A DNA stretch of 64,000 nucleotides from Ambrosia x helenae (lineage: Eukaryota; Streptophyta; Magnoliopsida; Asterales; Asteraceae), in NCBI GenBank assembly GCA_030844895.1, contig CM061229.1, positions 124,626,381 through 124,690,380 of the forward strand, in the 5' to 3' direction. Position numbers and translations under genes: made by a program. Below, piece after piece: positions 23,085-34,631 of the stretch. The notes under the pieces were generated by a model. It ran no database searches, was not told where the DNA came from, and saw only the letters and a list, made by a program, of their open reading frames with translations. Each line of letters begins with the position of its first letter. The stretch's first letter is position 1.

Positions 23085-23230
23085 TCATCAATAACAAAGT
23101 TAAGGTAGGGTCTAAGGAGGATAAGATGTAGACAACCTTGAACCTTACCTCTACTCTGTAGAAATAGAGAGGTTGCTTCTAGTGAGACCCTCGACTCGAT
23201 AGTAGTTGTGCATCAGTCTTTGCACACAAG
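23085..23230 (+). repeat. Old dispersed plant repeat (SINE-tail-like)
   Basis: The block contains GTAGGGTCTAAGGAGGATAA, GTAGACAACCTTGAACCTTA and GAGACCCTCGACTCGAT. It matches in style a dispersed plant repeat I recognise from euphyllophyte genomes, with conserved pieces such as TAGACAACCTTACC and AGAGGTTG. No target duplication is visible. A short tRNA-like CCCGGTTGGTGCAATGG follows at about 23262. Confidence 0.5.
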
Positions 23231-24134
23231 GCACATAACACTCAGCACTCAGACAAAGGCCCGGTTGGTGCAATGGTACATGTACCCCTTGTATTTTAGC
23301 TATCAACGTCACCACATGATGCATGCTTAACCGTTTGTCCTTTTAATGTTATTTTCATGAAACCAGTAAAATAACGTTAAAATTAGTGTAATTTTACTTT
23401 TTTCCTCCGAGTGTCCACACATATCTATCTATATAATAAATGAAAACACTAAGGTTGAATCCTAAATTTTTAGAGGGTCTTTAAGGATCCAAATCCTAAA
23501 TGGGGCTCCATGAAAAAGTATTATATAAACCTTTTTTTTTTGTTTTGTCAACATCCATTTGTATGTTACAACATCTTCCTCCTTCCTATCCTAATAATTC
23601 CTTTCTCATTCCTCATTCCTCTCTCATTCTTCTTTTTGCAAGGTATGTTGTTCATCAATCTTACATCAATCTCGAAATGTTTTTGATAATTTTTCTGCAT
23701 TTTGATTAGTTTGATACATAATGCTTGCAATCATCTTACATAAAAGATAAACATAATCGGGTTCTATCATTATTTTTCTACAAAGATAAATCACAGTCGT
23801 ATAGCTATCAACCTTCTACAAAATATTTAACTACAAAACACGTTTTCTTATTAAAATAACTATCTAATCTGTTTTCGATTATGTTTCTGATTTGTATGAT
23901 ATCCATACATAGCGGTTTACTAACATATTAAAGCAAACAGAAATACAATCGTTTTATTTCGGATTTATTTGTAATGATCAGAATCTTTTTTTTATTAACA
24001 CCATTTGATAATCTGTTTAGGATCAAGTCTCTGCTTTGGATGAAATCGACACACAAGTAATTCTGATCAGGTTTAATCATTGATGATATGATTGTGGTTT
24101 TAATAACAGATTGCAATTGAAATCAGTTTCGAGT

Positions 24135-24571
24135 ATGTGTGAATATAAAAAAAGATATAAAAAAAAACAAAATACAGGATTTCATACAAAAAAAAAATTG
24201 AAATCAGTTTCGAGTATTAGTGACTTTATGGATACTTTAACAAAAGTTTGTTTTACAGACGAAGAACAGGATTTCATTAGGACAAATAACTTCATTATGG
24301 CTTATCACAAGGGTGACAAATTCTTCAAGGTTATTCATGACCCTTCCGCACGAGTTTTGGTATGACGTTTCTAATTTTTTTTAAGTAAAAAAAGCTTATT
24401 CGTTATTATAATGTTGTTTTTTACGTGTTTGTCCAGACATTGCCGAAATCCATGAACAGGTTTTTGTTATCTAAAAACTTACGAAACAACAACATTAAAG
24501 TTTTGACATACCACGTAGGCTTTTTGTTACCAAGATTGACACACAAGAAGTTATTGATTTGTCACAAATGA
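24135..24571 (+). pseudogene. B3-like DNA-binding domain fragment (two exons)
   Basis: Exon 1 (24135-24359) ends at a GT donor and exon 2 (24437-24571) starts after a CAG acceptor, in phase. The joined frame is about 119 aa. Residues around the junction (DKFFKVIHDPSARVL, then TLPKSMNRFLLSKNL) look like the first half of a plant B3 domain, i.e. FFKV..., a short loop, then LP/IP..FM/FL. It stops soon after (TYHVG...HK), before the second half of the fold. A B3-like C-terminal piece occurs 7 kb downstream (31722-31955). It may be a broken ancestral Helitron gene or a captured host exon. Confidence in the B3 call is moderate. Confidence 0.45.
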
Positions 24572-25528
24572 ATTAATCCGTGTTCAATGTATTTTGTCGT
24601 TCATTCCATTAAACACATTTTCAATACACTCGTCAGTTTAATGTTACTTCTTTATTTATTATGATTTCCTTTTATACTTATTTTAAATAAATTTTACTGC
24701 TTATTAAATAAAATTTGACCTTTGACTATGCTATAAATTTTCAAACTTCGTATTAATTGGAATTTAAATGTGTAATTATGCACGTTGACTAAGATTTAAT
24801 TATGGTCAACATGTCTAAATGAGTACGAAAATGTGTGAGTCAATAATCATTAAAATCATTACTATATTCCATTATTATATACAATAACATTTAGATTTTT
24901 ACCGAATATTTAGTATGTTGTAATTGTAAGAATGTGTATACGTTAATCAGTGGTGGCAAGACGCGATTATTTAGAATACATAATGTATATGAATTTACTC
25001 ACAGCATTCATAAGGAATTGATACATGTTAAGGCGAAATTTATGGTTTCCTTCTACAGTAACAAATTGACTTTGAATACGAATTTACTGGTCCAATTTTC
25101 AAGCATGTTAAGGCGAAATTGATGGTCTCCTTCTACTCCATTGTTAAATGTATAAGGAAAGTAATATGTTTACTGATCTTGACTTTGAATACGAATTTAC
25201 GAAATTGTAAATATACATTAAGATAAATAGTTATATTCACTCACATTATTCATAAGGTATTTATACATGTTCAGACGAATTTTTTGGTATCCTGATTCAA
25301 TAACATATTCACTTTAAATACGAATTTACTCATAAAAATCATAATGTTATTGTCAAGATCTTTGCTGCTATACACTATAGTTATCATGTATGTCAAGCAT
25401 TCAAACAATAACACACTAACCTTTTGCAGTTTCGAATCTGTAGCATAATGATATATGTAAAGCATATAATAACATATAAAGAACATTTAGTTAAATAACA
25501 TTGAATAGATCAAAAAAATCACAACTAG
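24572..25528. other. AT-rich Helitron interior with direct repeats; no gene seen
   Basis: Imperfect direct repeats of a segment containing CATGTTAAGGCGAAATT and TTGACTTTGAATACGAATTT occur at about 25020-25140, 25185-25200 and 25270-25330. No coding frame is convincing. Confidence 0.5.
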
Positions 25529-26095
25529 GTATAATGCTTGACATGCGGCATTTATGGTTTCAATGCTTGACTTTGACTAAATTCAATCAATACATAATGT
25601 TATAACAATAATAACAATGCTAATTCGGATGCTAATTACCCTCCACTCTTTCATCCATTTCTTATTATTGAACTGATTGAATACCTATATAATGCTTGAC
25701 ATAACATATAAAGAACATTTAGTTAAATAACATTGAATAGATCAAAACAAATCACAACTAACTATAATGCTTGACATGCGGCAGTTATGGTTTGAATGCT
25801 TGACTTTAACTAAATTCAATCAATACATAAAGTTATAACAATAATAACAATCCTAATTCGGATGCTAATTACCCTCTACTCTTTCATCCATTTTTTATTA
25901 TTGAATTGATTGAATTCCTATATGAATACCTATATAATGCTTGACATATGCCAGTTAATCAAGAAATGCTTGACGTTGACTAAATTCAATCAATACATAA
26001 TGTTATAACAATAATAACAATGCTAATTCGAATGCTAATTAACCGGCCACTATTTCATCCATTTCTTATTATTGAATTGATTGAATAACTATATA
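25529..26095 (+). repeat. Three direct copies of a ~170-190 bp AT-rich unit upstream of the RPA-like gene
   Basis: The units each carry TATAATGCTTGACAT, CTAAATTCAATCAATACATAA, GTTATAACAATAATAACAAT and TTTCATCCATTTCTTATTATTG. They start near 25530, 25765 and 25940. They end about 200 bp before the RPA ATG, so they occupy its promoter region. Confidence 0.75.
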
Positions 26096-27854
26096 AACAA
26101 GTCAAACCAATTCACATACGATTGTAATAAGACACGTTGAATGCACTTTAAGTAATCGCAAAGATATATTATTAGGTTAATTTCTGTTTCTTATCTTTAA
26201 ATACATAAACATTATTTATTTTGATTTTGATTTGTTGTGTTATTGAAGTCATCTATTGGTTTTTACATCATTTTTTTCCAGTCAACAAGATCAATGGCTG
26301 CTGTAGATGCAAATGAGTTTACAATGGTTAACCAAATTCATGTAAACCGAAACGGTGTGGCATTAAAGCTAAAGATTATTCGGGTTTGGCGTCTACCCGA
26401 TCGTCGCAATCCTAATGATGTGTACTCAATTGAAATGATCCTATGTGATGAAAATGTAAAACTCAACAACACGTTTTTTTTTTATATCCTATTATTTTTA
26501 AATTTCATAACTTTTTTTTTAGTTGTGATGTTTTTAATTTTAATGTATATGAATTTTCTTATTTTCGTACGTTAAAACACATCAATTACGTAGATACATA
26601 TTTATAGTGTTTTCTTATTTTTTTTATAATGAACAGGGTGACAGGATTCAAGCGAATGTATTTAAGCGGTTGTTTTTTAGATTTGAGAGGTTTCTGACTG
26701 AAAATTCTTCTCTTATTATAAGAAATCCAGGAGTTGGGGTCAATTCCTCTAAATACAAGTATGCTCCAAACCCAAACAAACTCTACTTGAATATGAATAC
26801 TCAAGTTTCCGAATATGATGGTTTCCAAGGTCCAGATTTTGGTTTCTCTTTTGTGCCCTTTCAAAGAATTCTGGATAGGGAGGTTGATGAATATGTTACA
26901 ATAGGTATATTTCGTTCTAATAGTCTTTTTTTCATCACAACCAAACCATAATAATAGTTTTATAAGTTATGTTTCGTTAATGTTTATTTTATACTTGATC
27001 TTAGATGTTATAGGACATGTTAACAAGTTCTTCAGCAATGATGATAAAGATAAAAAGGTTGTCGCTGATAAAAAGAGGTTAACAATGGAAATTCAAGATA
27101 TCGAGTATGTATTCTTTATTTATTTATTTTTTTGTTTGCATTTTATATACAAAAAAAAATTACGTAGCTTTATAAATTGTTTATTTATTTTTTACTAAAA
27201 TAATTTGTACTTTTTTTGAAGGGGCTTGCGCATCTATTTAACGTTGTGGGATAGTTATGCCATGGAGATGTCTAAATATGTTGCAACTCATCAAACAGAG
27301 AAAGAATTTATAATAATAATAATGCAGTTTGGCCGTTTGAACTTTTATAATGGTTGTATAATGTTAATAATATATATAGTTATATTTATATTTATATTTA
27401 TAGCTACATTATATTTTGCATTATAAATTAAGTTCTAACTTCTAAATTTTCTTATTATTAAATATTTCAAAAAAATTTCCTAATGTTTTTTTATATAGGA
27501 AAACCGTATGTTTCTAACTCTTTTGGAGATCGAGTTAGTCGACTGTTCATCAATGGAGATATTGAAGATATAAACCTGTACAAAAAAGGGTATGTACTAT
27601 TACGTTTTTCAATACGAATTACAAAACCTTTATAAAAAGTATTAATAAATATGTAATGTGTAAATTAAATTATTTTTATCAGGTTGGGTAAGAAAATCGC
27701 TGATAATCCTTCCTCTTCTCATCGACCATATGTGTGACACCCCGGGAAAATCCCACATCGGCCGTGGCCAGGAGAGATCCTTGGTTCATAAGTAATGTCT
27801 TGCCTCTTAAATCACCAACGCGTTTTGGGGCTTAATGTTAGTGGATGAGAGGAG

Positions 27855-27916
27855 AACTCCACAGTTAAGCGTGCTCAGGTGGTAGCAATTTCAGGATGGG
27901 TGACCTCCTCGGAAGT
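27855..27916 (+). promoter_or_regulatory. 5S rRNA-like internal Pol III promoter in the Cassandra 5' LTR
   Basis: AACTCCACAGTTAAGCGTGCT followed by AGGATGGGTGACCTCCTCGG matches the plant 5S rRNA core (A box, intermediate element, C box) with a few changes. The same segment is at 28266-28327 in the 3' LTR, where the C-box end reads CTCTTGGGAAG, closer to real 5S. Known Cassandra elements are transcribed by Pol III from this region. It is not a functional 5S gene. Confidence 0.92.
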
Positions 27917-28004
27917 TTCCACCGGGGCACCTAAAAACAAATCCGTGAGCTCTGGGCAGGCAAAGCGGACAATATTGGTGGTAAGAGGGGCGGGGTGTTA
28001 CAGA

Positions 28005-28142
28005 TGGTATCAGAGCCACTCCTGTGCCGTTCGGGATGGTGGGTGCACACCTCATCAGGGACGATGAGACTTTAACAGGGGTGAATGTGACACCCCAGGA
28101 ACACACCTCATCAGGGACGATGAGACTCTAACGGGGGGTGAA
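28005..28142 (+). other. Cassandra interior: PBS, duplicated GGGAC hairpins, PPT
   Basis: TGGTATCAGAGCC (28005-28017) is the Met-tRNA primer site. CTCATC/GATGAG stems around AGGGAC lie at 28051-28068 and again at 28107-28124. Each is followed by a purine tract (AACAGGGGTGAA, AACGGGGGGTGAA). The first copy also retains TGTGACACCCC, the LTR start, at 28087. Confidence 0.85.
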
Positions 28143-29842
28143 TGTGACACCCCGGGAAAATCCCACATCGGCCGTGGCCAGGAGAGATCCTTGGTTCATA
28201 AGTAATGTCTTGCCTCTTAAATCACCAACGCGTTTTTGGGGCTTAATGTTAGTGGATGAGAGGAGAACTCCACAGTTAAGCGTGCTCAGGTGGTAGCAAT
28301 TTCAGGATGGGTGACCTCTTGGGAAGTTTCCACCGGGGCACCTAAAAACAAATCCGTGAGCTCTGGGCAGGCAAAGCGGACAATATTGGTGGTAAGAGGG
28401 GCGGGGTGTTACAATATGGAACTTCTATGTTCTGTTCTGATGAAGATGAATTTGTCCATAACACTCCTTTTAGTAACATTGGCGACATTTGTGAGATTCA
28501 AGAGGTAAGTATAATGTTGATACTTAAATACGATATTTATAATTAAATATAAAAAATTGTAATGAGGTTAAAATTTTAATTTTTATTTAATATTAATATC
28601 CATTGTATACCATATACTATCTTATTTCGGTAACAAATTATAATATTCATACAGGAGCAGGCTCTGGTATTATTGGGTACTATTAAAGACCTGTTTACCG
28701 AAATTGGCTGGTACTACATGGGATGCCCCAAATGCACCAGAAAATGTAGTATTGATTATATAATCAAACAGGTTGGTGAAGGAAGTTCAGATTTTGAGGA
28801 AGAAAAGGTTTACGAGTGTTTGAATGTTAGTTGTAGTGCCAAACAAGTTGAGCCTACACCAAGGTCGGATATATTTGTAACATAATTTTAATATACACAA
28901 ATATTGTTTGATTTCAACCCAACTTAGTTATAAATTTTTGTTTTTTTAATTTTTTTTTCTAGGTTTAAAATTCAGGTTCGTGTGCAAGACGTTAATGGTG
29001 TTGTATCTCTTACGTTGTTTCATCGTGACGTTGCACAACTTATTAGTAAAAGTGCTTCTGAATTGCTTGATTTGAATACGGTATTCCATATTTTTAACTA
29101 AATTTTAAATACAAAATTATTTTTAATAATTCCTTAATTATAGTTTTGTAATATTTATGTATTTGGTTATTCCTTTTAAATAGGTTGGTGATACAGTTGA
29201 ATATCCTGAAGAGATTAAGACTTTGTTAGACAGAGAGTTTGCTTTTAAGATCTTTGTCTCTGGGTTCAATTTAAACAACAAATATGATGTTTATGGTGTA
29301 ACTAAGATAAGTGATGATCCAACAATTATCTCTCATCTTAAGAAAAAGTTGTACGTAGGACAGGTACATATTCGAATTCCATTTCATATAACTTAGCAAA
29401 TTTTATTTACGTAAGACTTTATTACATTTCTAATTTTTTGCATTTTTTTTTAAAAAACAGCCTGCTGAATCAGAATCACTTCACACGTCTCTCCTGGCAA
29501 TGCCGTCTAATGTTATTTCTGTTTCCAAGGTACCATTTTCACAAACACTTAATTTCATATTAATACATTTTACTCATTTTTTCTTTCATACACAATCACT
29601 GATGAATTTGCAACATATGTTTGTAACTATTTTTTCTTTAGGAATCAGACACAGGCGATAATGATACGCCAATTTCCATTGCTGATAACTTTGTTGATAA
29701 GAAAGTTTATGCTGAAGGAGAACAATGTTCTATCAGTTCCAAGTATCAAATGGTTAAGCGTAAACTGATTGACGCGATTTCTGATGATGAAAGCACACCA
29801 ATTCCTTCAACTAAGATTGGAAGTGGTGGTAGTATGGAGTAA

Positions 29843-31362
29843 CTTAAAATTCCGTTGAGCCTCCCGTCTTCCTAAACCCAAAATGAAGAGGATTTGTTTG
29901 CTATGCTTATGGTCAACCAGTTTCATTGCTTTATGTTTTGTTTTTTTTTAATAATTTTGAACAATTTCTACTTTGTTATTTTCTCTTTATACCATGATAT
30001 GGTTTACTGTTTTTATTAAGTTTCATAACGATGATAATATTTAATAAATGCGTTTGCTTGATTGATAAGTATGTTTTCATCCATTTGATATTATGTTTAG
30101 TATATATAGATACAACTAGATTGATGGATGTAGTCATCAAACATAATAGTGAGTTTTAATTTTGTATGATTAGTATATAATTATAACAAAAAGATTGTAA
30201 CATAAATGTTGTATATCATTTTAATTTTGTTACCGAAATATGTTGTTATAATACAAGAAACCATGGATCGGCCCACTAACTTACCAACACCAGTCCATAT
30301 AGATTACATAGCATACATATTAGATTACTTATTGGGTTGAATGTTTTTATTAGACAAAGGCTCGATTATTTAATCTTACATTCTGATTCAGCCCAACATC
30401 AATTGTTTCATTATATACATACCCGATACCCCCACATTGTTTCACTTTTTCAGATTTCTAGGCTCTTCCAAAAAGCTACTTTACCAAAATGTAAGTAACC
30501 GTTCATCTTCTTCACTATTATGAAATTTCGATACTATCAAACACTTTCAGACATCATGTTAATAATCGTGTATCTATCAGGAATCGATGTATTTGTTATT
30601 ATCACTATGATTTTTTGATGATGCATGTGCTATTATTTCTCTCATTAACAGTATTAATCGTGTATCTTGATATGTAATGTCACTTATATGTATTGAGTAA
30701 CAATCATTGTTTGATCTTTAATGTTAAGTAGATAAACAATCAGTGTTAAATATAGATGAATATCATTAACAAATCTGGAGAATTAGTGGTGTGATAATTT
30801 ATTATTAATCATGTTTGATTGTTTTGATCAATGTTTTATTTTCAAATTATTGTTCTTGCATGTATGTAAATAATTGTTTGTATTACTATGTTAATTTCGA
30901 AATATGTATAATATGGTTATTAATTGTTTTTTAGTAACCTACTAATCAGTTGATGAATTATATAAATATACATATCGAAACTGATTTATAGTATTGTTTT
31001 CGTTTGCCATGAACATATACCGCGTCTACTCCGGTGGGTACCAATCTACTGATTAGTTGCTCGATAAATCATTCCGGATATGTTATCAGTTTTTTTCAGT
31101 AGCATGTCAGTTTGTTGGTTAATGTTTGATGATTTTTCGAAAATAATCCATATTTAATCATATGATGTTAGCTCTGTTTTTTGTATTTTGTTGTTTAGTC
31201 TTATTTGATTTTCTACAAATTGCCATAATAGACATGCGTTTTTATTTAGATTTGTTTGTTTTCAATACATGTGTAGTTGTATACATACTTATGCTTTTAA
31301 CCTTATTTCTCACCTTCAAATGAATGCAGCCTTTTGCCATCCTGCCGCTTAAGTAGCAAAAA
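29843..31362. other. AT-rich Helitron interior between genes; no gene seen
   Basis: Contains the presumed 3' UTR of the RPA-like gene and the promoter/5' UTR of the next gene. No protein-coding exon stands out on either strand. Confidence 0.5.
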
Positions 31363-31955
31363 ATGGTAAAACACTTAGATTTTTCTTTATTTTTATATCT
31401 ATTTTTTGTAAACATACAATTTACGCTTAACTTTATAATTGTTTAGGCTAACCAACAGCCTGTTGAAGTGATTGAAGTTTCAAGTGACTCGTCTGACTTT
31501 AGCGATTAGGATGAAAGCGATTCAGATAGTGGGATGCACAATTTGGGTTTATGTAATTGGGAAGCTGCTCCTGAGCGTGATTCCATTGTTACAAAAGTCA
31601 CAAACAAATTTGTGAGTATTTGTTTAGTCATTACTAAATTTTAATCTCTAAGTATTTTTGTTAACAATTGTGATCTTTTAATTAACTTATTACACGCAAA
31701 TCTTTATGTATTTTGTCGCAGCGCTTTCCAGTCGCTTTTGCAAGGCACCATCACTTCGAAAAGAAAGCCACCGTTTTTGTCCAGTTTGAAAATGGACCGT
31801 GTATGATTAGAAGAGTGCTGGTTGAAGGAAGCGGGAGTAAGGTAAGGTATTCGTTGAACAAATGGAAGTCAAGAATGAAAAGGCTTGGGTTAAGGAATGG
31901 TCGTCGTTATAAGCTTACGTTTTACAAGGGCATTTTGGTTTTCTCCATGCCTTAG
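31363..31955 (+). pseudogene. Small three-exon gene with SIM-like N-terminus and B3-like C-terminus, in-frame stop
   Basis: Predicted exons are 31363-31365 (ATG alone, then GT), 31447-31611 and 31722-31955. Phases agree and give about 133 codons. The start of exon 2 encodes PVEVIEVSSDSSDFSD, a hydrophobic VIEV next to Ser/Asp that resembles a SUMO-interacting motif. An in-frame TAG at 31507-31509 breaks it. The last exon (HHHFEKKATVFVQFENGP ... YSLNKWKSRMKRLGL ... YKLTFYKGILVFSMP) has the W..F/L..GL..G..Y.LTF pattern of the second half of a B3-like fold. The product is unknown. If the ATG-only exon is wrong, translation could start downstream of the stop. Confidence 0.45.
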
Positions 31956-32810
31956 CTAAAGGCATTGTAGGTTCAATGTTTTTGGTTTCGTCATTTGTTG
32001 TTGAAAATGATGATATCGTAGTAGAAATGAAATATAACATGACGTTTATGTACGTTTAGTGGTCCCAAATTTTGGTTGTTTATTACTGTGGGTACCCGTT
32101 TTGTACTAGCAACTTACTTATTATGAATGACCTTCATGTTTAGGTGTTAACTTTTATCCGAATATTAATGAATGAATCGGTTTGTAGTATGTATGCCGTT
32201 TTAATTTTGCATCAAGTTATGTATTCATATAAACAATAGATGTTGCTATAAGTTTTGACCTCTTTCAAATTTGTATACACTTATTAGAAACAATCCATTT
32301 AATATACTAATACAACCGCTCCGTGGTTCTGCGTTTTGGTACACCGATCATTCTGGTGTTATAACCCTTTACTAAAATTCGTAGTAAATAATTTAATTAG
32401 ACAAATAACATAAAAATACAAGTTTATATTTGGTAACTATTAATATTTGGCATAAACTAATTTTAGAATTGACTATACAAAAAATTCGTTTGACTTTGAT
32501 AACTAAAATTGTGTACAATTATACATAAATAAATTTTCAGTATATTTGGTAAATTGAAAAGGAGATTATATGTTTTAAAAATTTACGGTAATTTATGTTC
32601 ATAAACAATTGAACATATATATTGTTATTAATAAACTTTACAAAAATATTTCTATTCATCTCTATATAATAGTTATGCAACCATGAATATGTAATTCATT
32701 TAAAAGCCTTTTCACTTTTGAAAACCAGGTTTCAAAACTTTGTTTGGTTATCTAATTTATTTACGTTTTGTGTTTATGTATACTATTTTTTTTTCATTTT
32801 TTTAGTTGTC

Positions 32811-33213
32811 ATGGATAATAGAACCGTTCAAATGGTAGCCAACGGTGCAGTCTTGCATGAAATCGTTTACTGTTATCTATGCGATCTAAACTGTATTGAC
32901 CATGCTCAATACATTCAACATTGCAATGGCAAAAAACATCGGGCAAAGGTATTACATTTACGTCATTCGTATAATATATTGCGCATTCCTTTTGTCAAGA
33001 TATTTTAATATACGTAGTTTTTTTTTGACATTCAAGAATGGTATGTATTAATGGCTATTTTTGTAGATTGGGCATGCGTATGGTCAAGATTTGTTCTACT
33101 GTGGAGTTTGCAACATCCAATGTACCAGCATGGATAACTTGAATGGCCATCTTGCAGGAAAGAAACACATTAAGGCGATAAAGGCCCAAGGTTTTTTTAA
33201 TGTTATGGAATAA
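32811..33213 (+). CDS. Two-finger matrin/U1-type C2H2 zinc-finger protein, 94 aa, two exons
   Basis: Exon 1 (32811-32948) and exon 2 (33067-33213) join in phase across GT..AG to give 94 residues. Each exon encodes one finger with identical spacing, CX2CX12HX5H: CYLCDLNC...HCNGKKH and CGVCNIQC...HLAGKKH. This spacing is that of U1-C/matrin-type fingers (zf-met), which usually bind RNA or double-stranded RNA in the nucleus. No other domain is visible. Both exons are undamaged, unlike the B3-like neighbours. It lies inside the candidate Helitron, so it may be a captured host gene or a Helitron accessory gene; the product is not otherwise recognised. Confidence 0.7.
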
Positions 33214-34602
33214 GATATTCTTATGTCTCGTAATGTCGCATCTTTTAATTTTAGTATCTTAATTGTTTTCAATAACAAATACTAATTACCGTTTTTCAGT
33301 TTATGCATCTATGTTTCTATATTCCCTAATGTTATTTACTATGTTAATTTTGAAGCATTCATATTTTATTCCGTCGTTTACATACTTAGATGTCCGATGT
33401 TTGACACTATGTAAAATATATCTACATCTTATGATTTGTTGATAACCAAGACATGGTTTTATACCAAAAGTTTAATAGATATGCCAATTAAAAGTAACCA
33501 GTTTATATAAAACTTCGACCCAATTAGAATAAATTCCATAATTTGAGTTTGTATTGAAGAAAAAACGTGTAATACATATGACTACTTTTCGCTTTTGTTT
33601 CTTCAATCCGATATAACCTCATTAAAATACGATTCTTTGTGTACCTCAGACACAGCTTCAGGTACATACATCGATAACTTTACTCTATGTAATGAATGAT
33701 ATTGTTAATACCAATCTATTATTGTTTCAATTATACATTGTTAGTTAATAACTGAACAGTTGTATTCTAAATTATCATATGTAACTGCACTTAGTGCATA
33801 AACTTGCTGAAGTTTATGTATGTTCATATCCCGGCACTTTTTTCTCGCCAATCTTTATTACCTATACAGTTTTCATAAATAATTTGTCATAATTGTGTAT
33901 ACGTTAAACTAAATCTGTAAACTGTTAATTTATAAATGAAGAAATAGATACTGAGTAGAGTGCCTTGCAAAACACTCGTGACAAACATACATCGTGTGAA
34001 AGGTTGCAGGACAGATTCTGCATAAACAACAGATATAGCAGATTTATCAAACTGTTCAATTATGTGACGATTATTATAAACAATTTTTTTGCGAAATATA
34101 TTTGAATAAGCTTGCAATACAAACAGACATTATGTATATACAACTTCAATAATAAAGTATTATTTTAAACTTTTTTTTTTGTGCTTTGAACAGTGCGTTG
34201 CCATTTGTCAATAAAACAAGTTATGTACTAATTACAATCACATTAAAAATAAAAATATGATAAAAAGTCATTTACAAAAACACAATGTATTCATACCTTT
34301 TGTTATTTTTTTGTTAAAGTTTATACTTTGGTTGAGTACTGATCATAATAGGTAATCGGTTTTCATTACTAACGTTACTTATAGGTTACAAAAAATATCC
34401 ACTTTGACATGAAAACCATAGTTATATATTAGTTTTAATTTTAATACCCATTTCATATCAACGCAACATTGAAACATGACGTTTATATAAGAAAAAAAAT
34501 ATCAGGCTAACCGTTATTCTTAACACTTTACGTTGTAGCTACTAAACTTGAATAATACAACTCTTAGTTTAATAATTTTTTTTTTATTTACTATGGTTTG
34601 CA
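33214..34602. other. AT-rich 3' portion of the Helitron; no gene seen
   Basis: No exon-like segment was found. The region leads into the terminal hairpin. Confidence 0.5.
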
Positions 34603-34631
34603 CCGTGGGTCCCCACGGGTCTCAAACCTAG
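34603..34631 (+). other. Helitron 3' terminus (hairpin + CTAG)
   Basis: CCGTGGG/CCCACGG form a 7-bp stem with a 2-base loop. Ten bases later comes CTAG, followed by T. This is the canonical Helitron termination signal. Confidence 0.8.

Larger units (their letters stand above)
27733..28413 (+). mobile_element. Cassandra TRIM retrotransposon
   Basis: A 681-bp element has LTRs of 270 bp (27733-28002) and 271 bp (28143-28413) starting TGTGACACCCC and ending GGGTGTTACA. ATATG duplications flank it (27728-27732 and 28414-28418). The 140-bp interior has a Met-tRNA primer-binding site (28005-28017) and a PPT (28133-28142). It encodes nothing. Each LTR holds a 5S-rRNA-like promoter segment, the hallmark of Cassandra. 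The interior has a tandem duplication of hairpin, PPT and the first bases of the LTR (28051-28097 and 28107-28153). Confidence 0.95.
26294..29842 (+). pseudogene. RPA70-like single-stranded DNA-binding protein (DUF223/Rep_fac-A_C type), 11 exons, broken by a TRIM
   Basis: Inferred exons are 26294-26455, 26637-26904, 27005-27104, 27222-27352, 27499-27589, 27683-28504 (with insertion), 28655-28863, 28963-29080, 29184-29363, 29461-29529 and 29642-29842. All have GT/AG borders and compatible phases. Without the insertion and one ATATG copy they total 1,665 bp, about 554 aa. The N-terminal OB-fold has VARLRVIR-type VALKLKIIRVWRLPD and GDRIQANVFKRLF. A central OB-fold has LTLWDSYAMEMSKYV. The C-terminal zinc ribbon has CPKCTRKC and YECLNVSC. 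The gene resembles the RPA1 paralogues carried by plant Helitrons, thought to bind the ssDNA intermediate. The Cassandra insertion at codon HRPY|G in exon 6 is the only obvious lesion. Confidence 0.82.
23428..34631 (+). mobile_element. Candidate Helitron (11.2 kb) carrying RPA-like, B3-like and zinc-finger genes; no Rep/helicase
   Basis: The 3' end is typical: a GC-rich hairpin (CCGTGGG 34603-34609 pairs with CCCACGG 34612-34618), then CTAG at 34628-34631 followed by T. A matching 5' end is TC followed by TATATAATAAATGAAAAC at 23428; an alternative TC lies at 23424. Both are preceded by A, as expected for insertion between A and T. Helitrons make no target duplication and have no inverted repeats. 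Inside, an RPA70/DUF223-type gene, the passenger long known from plant Helitrons, is otherwise complete. I see no RepHel ORF, so the element is non-autonomous or the 5' border is wrong. A Cassandra TRIM is nested at 27733-28413. Confidence 0.68.

Noticed and set aside
27855..28327. Genuine 5S rRNA genes
   Set aside because: Only the internal-promoter part is present, inside LTRs with TSD, PBS and PPT; it is Cassandra.
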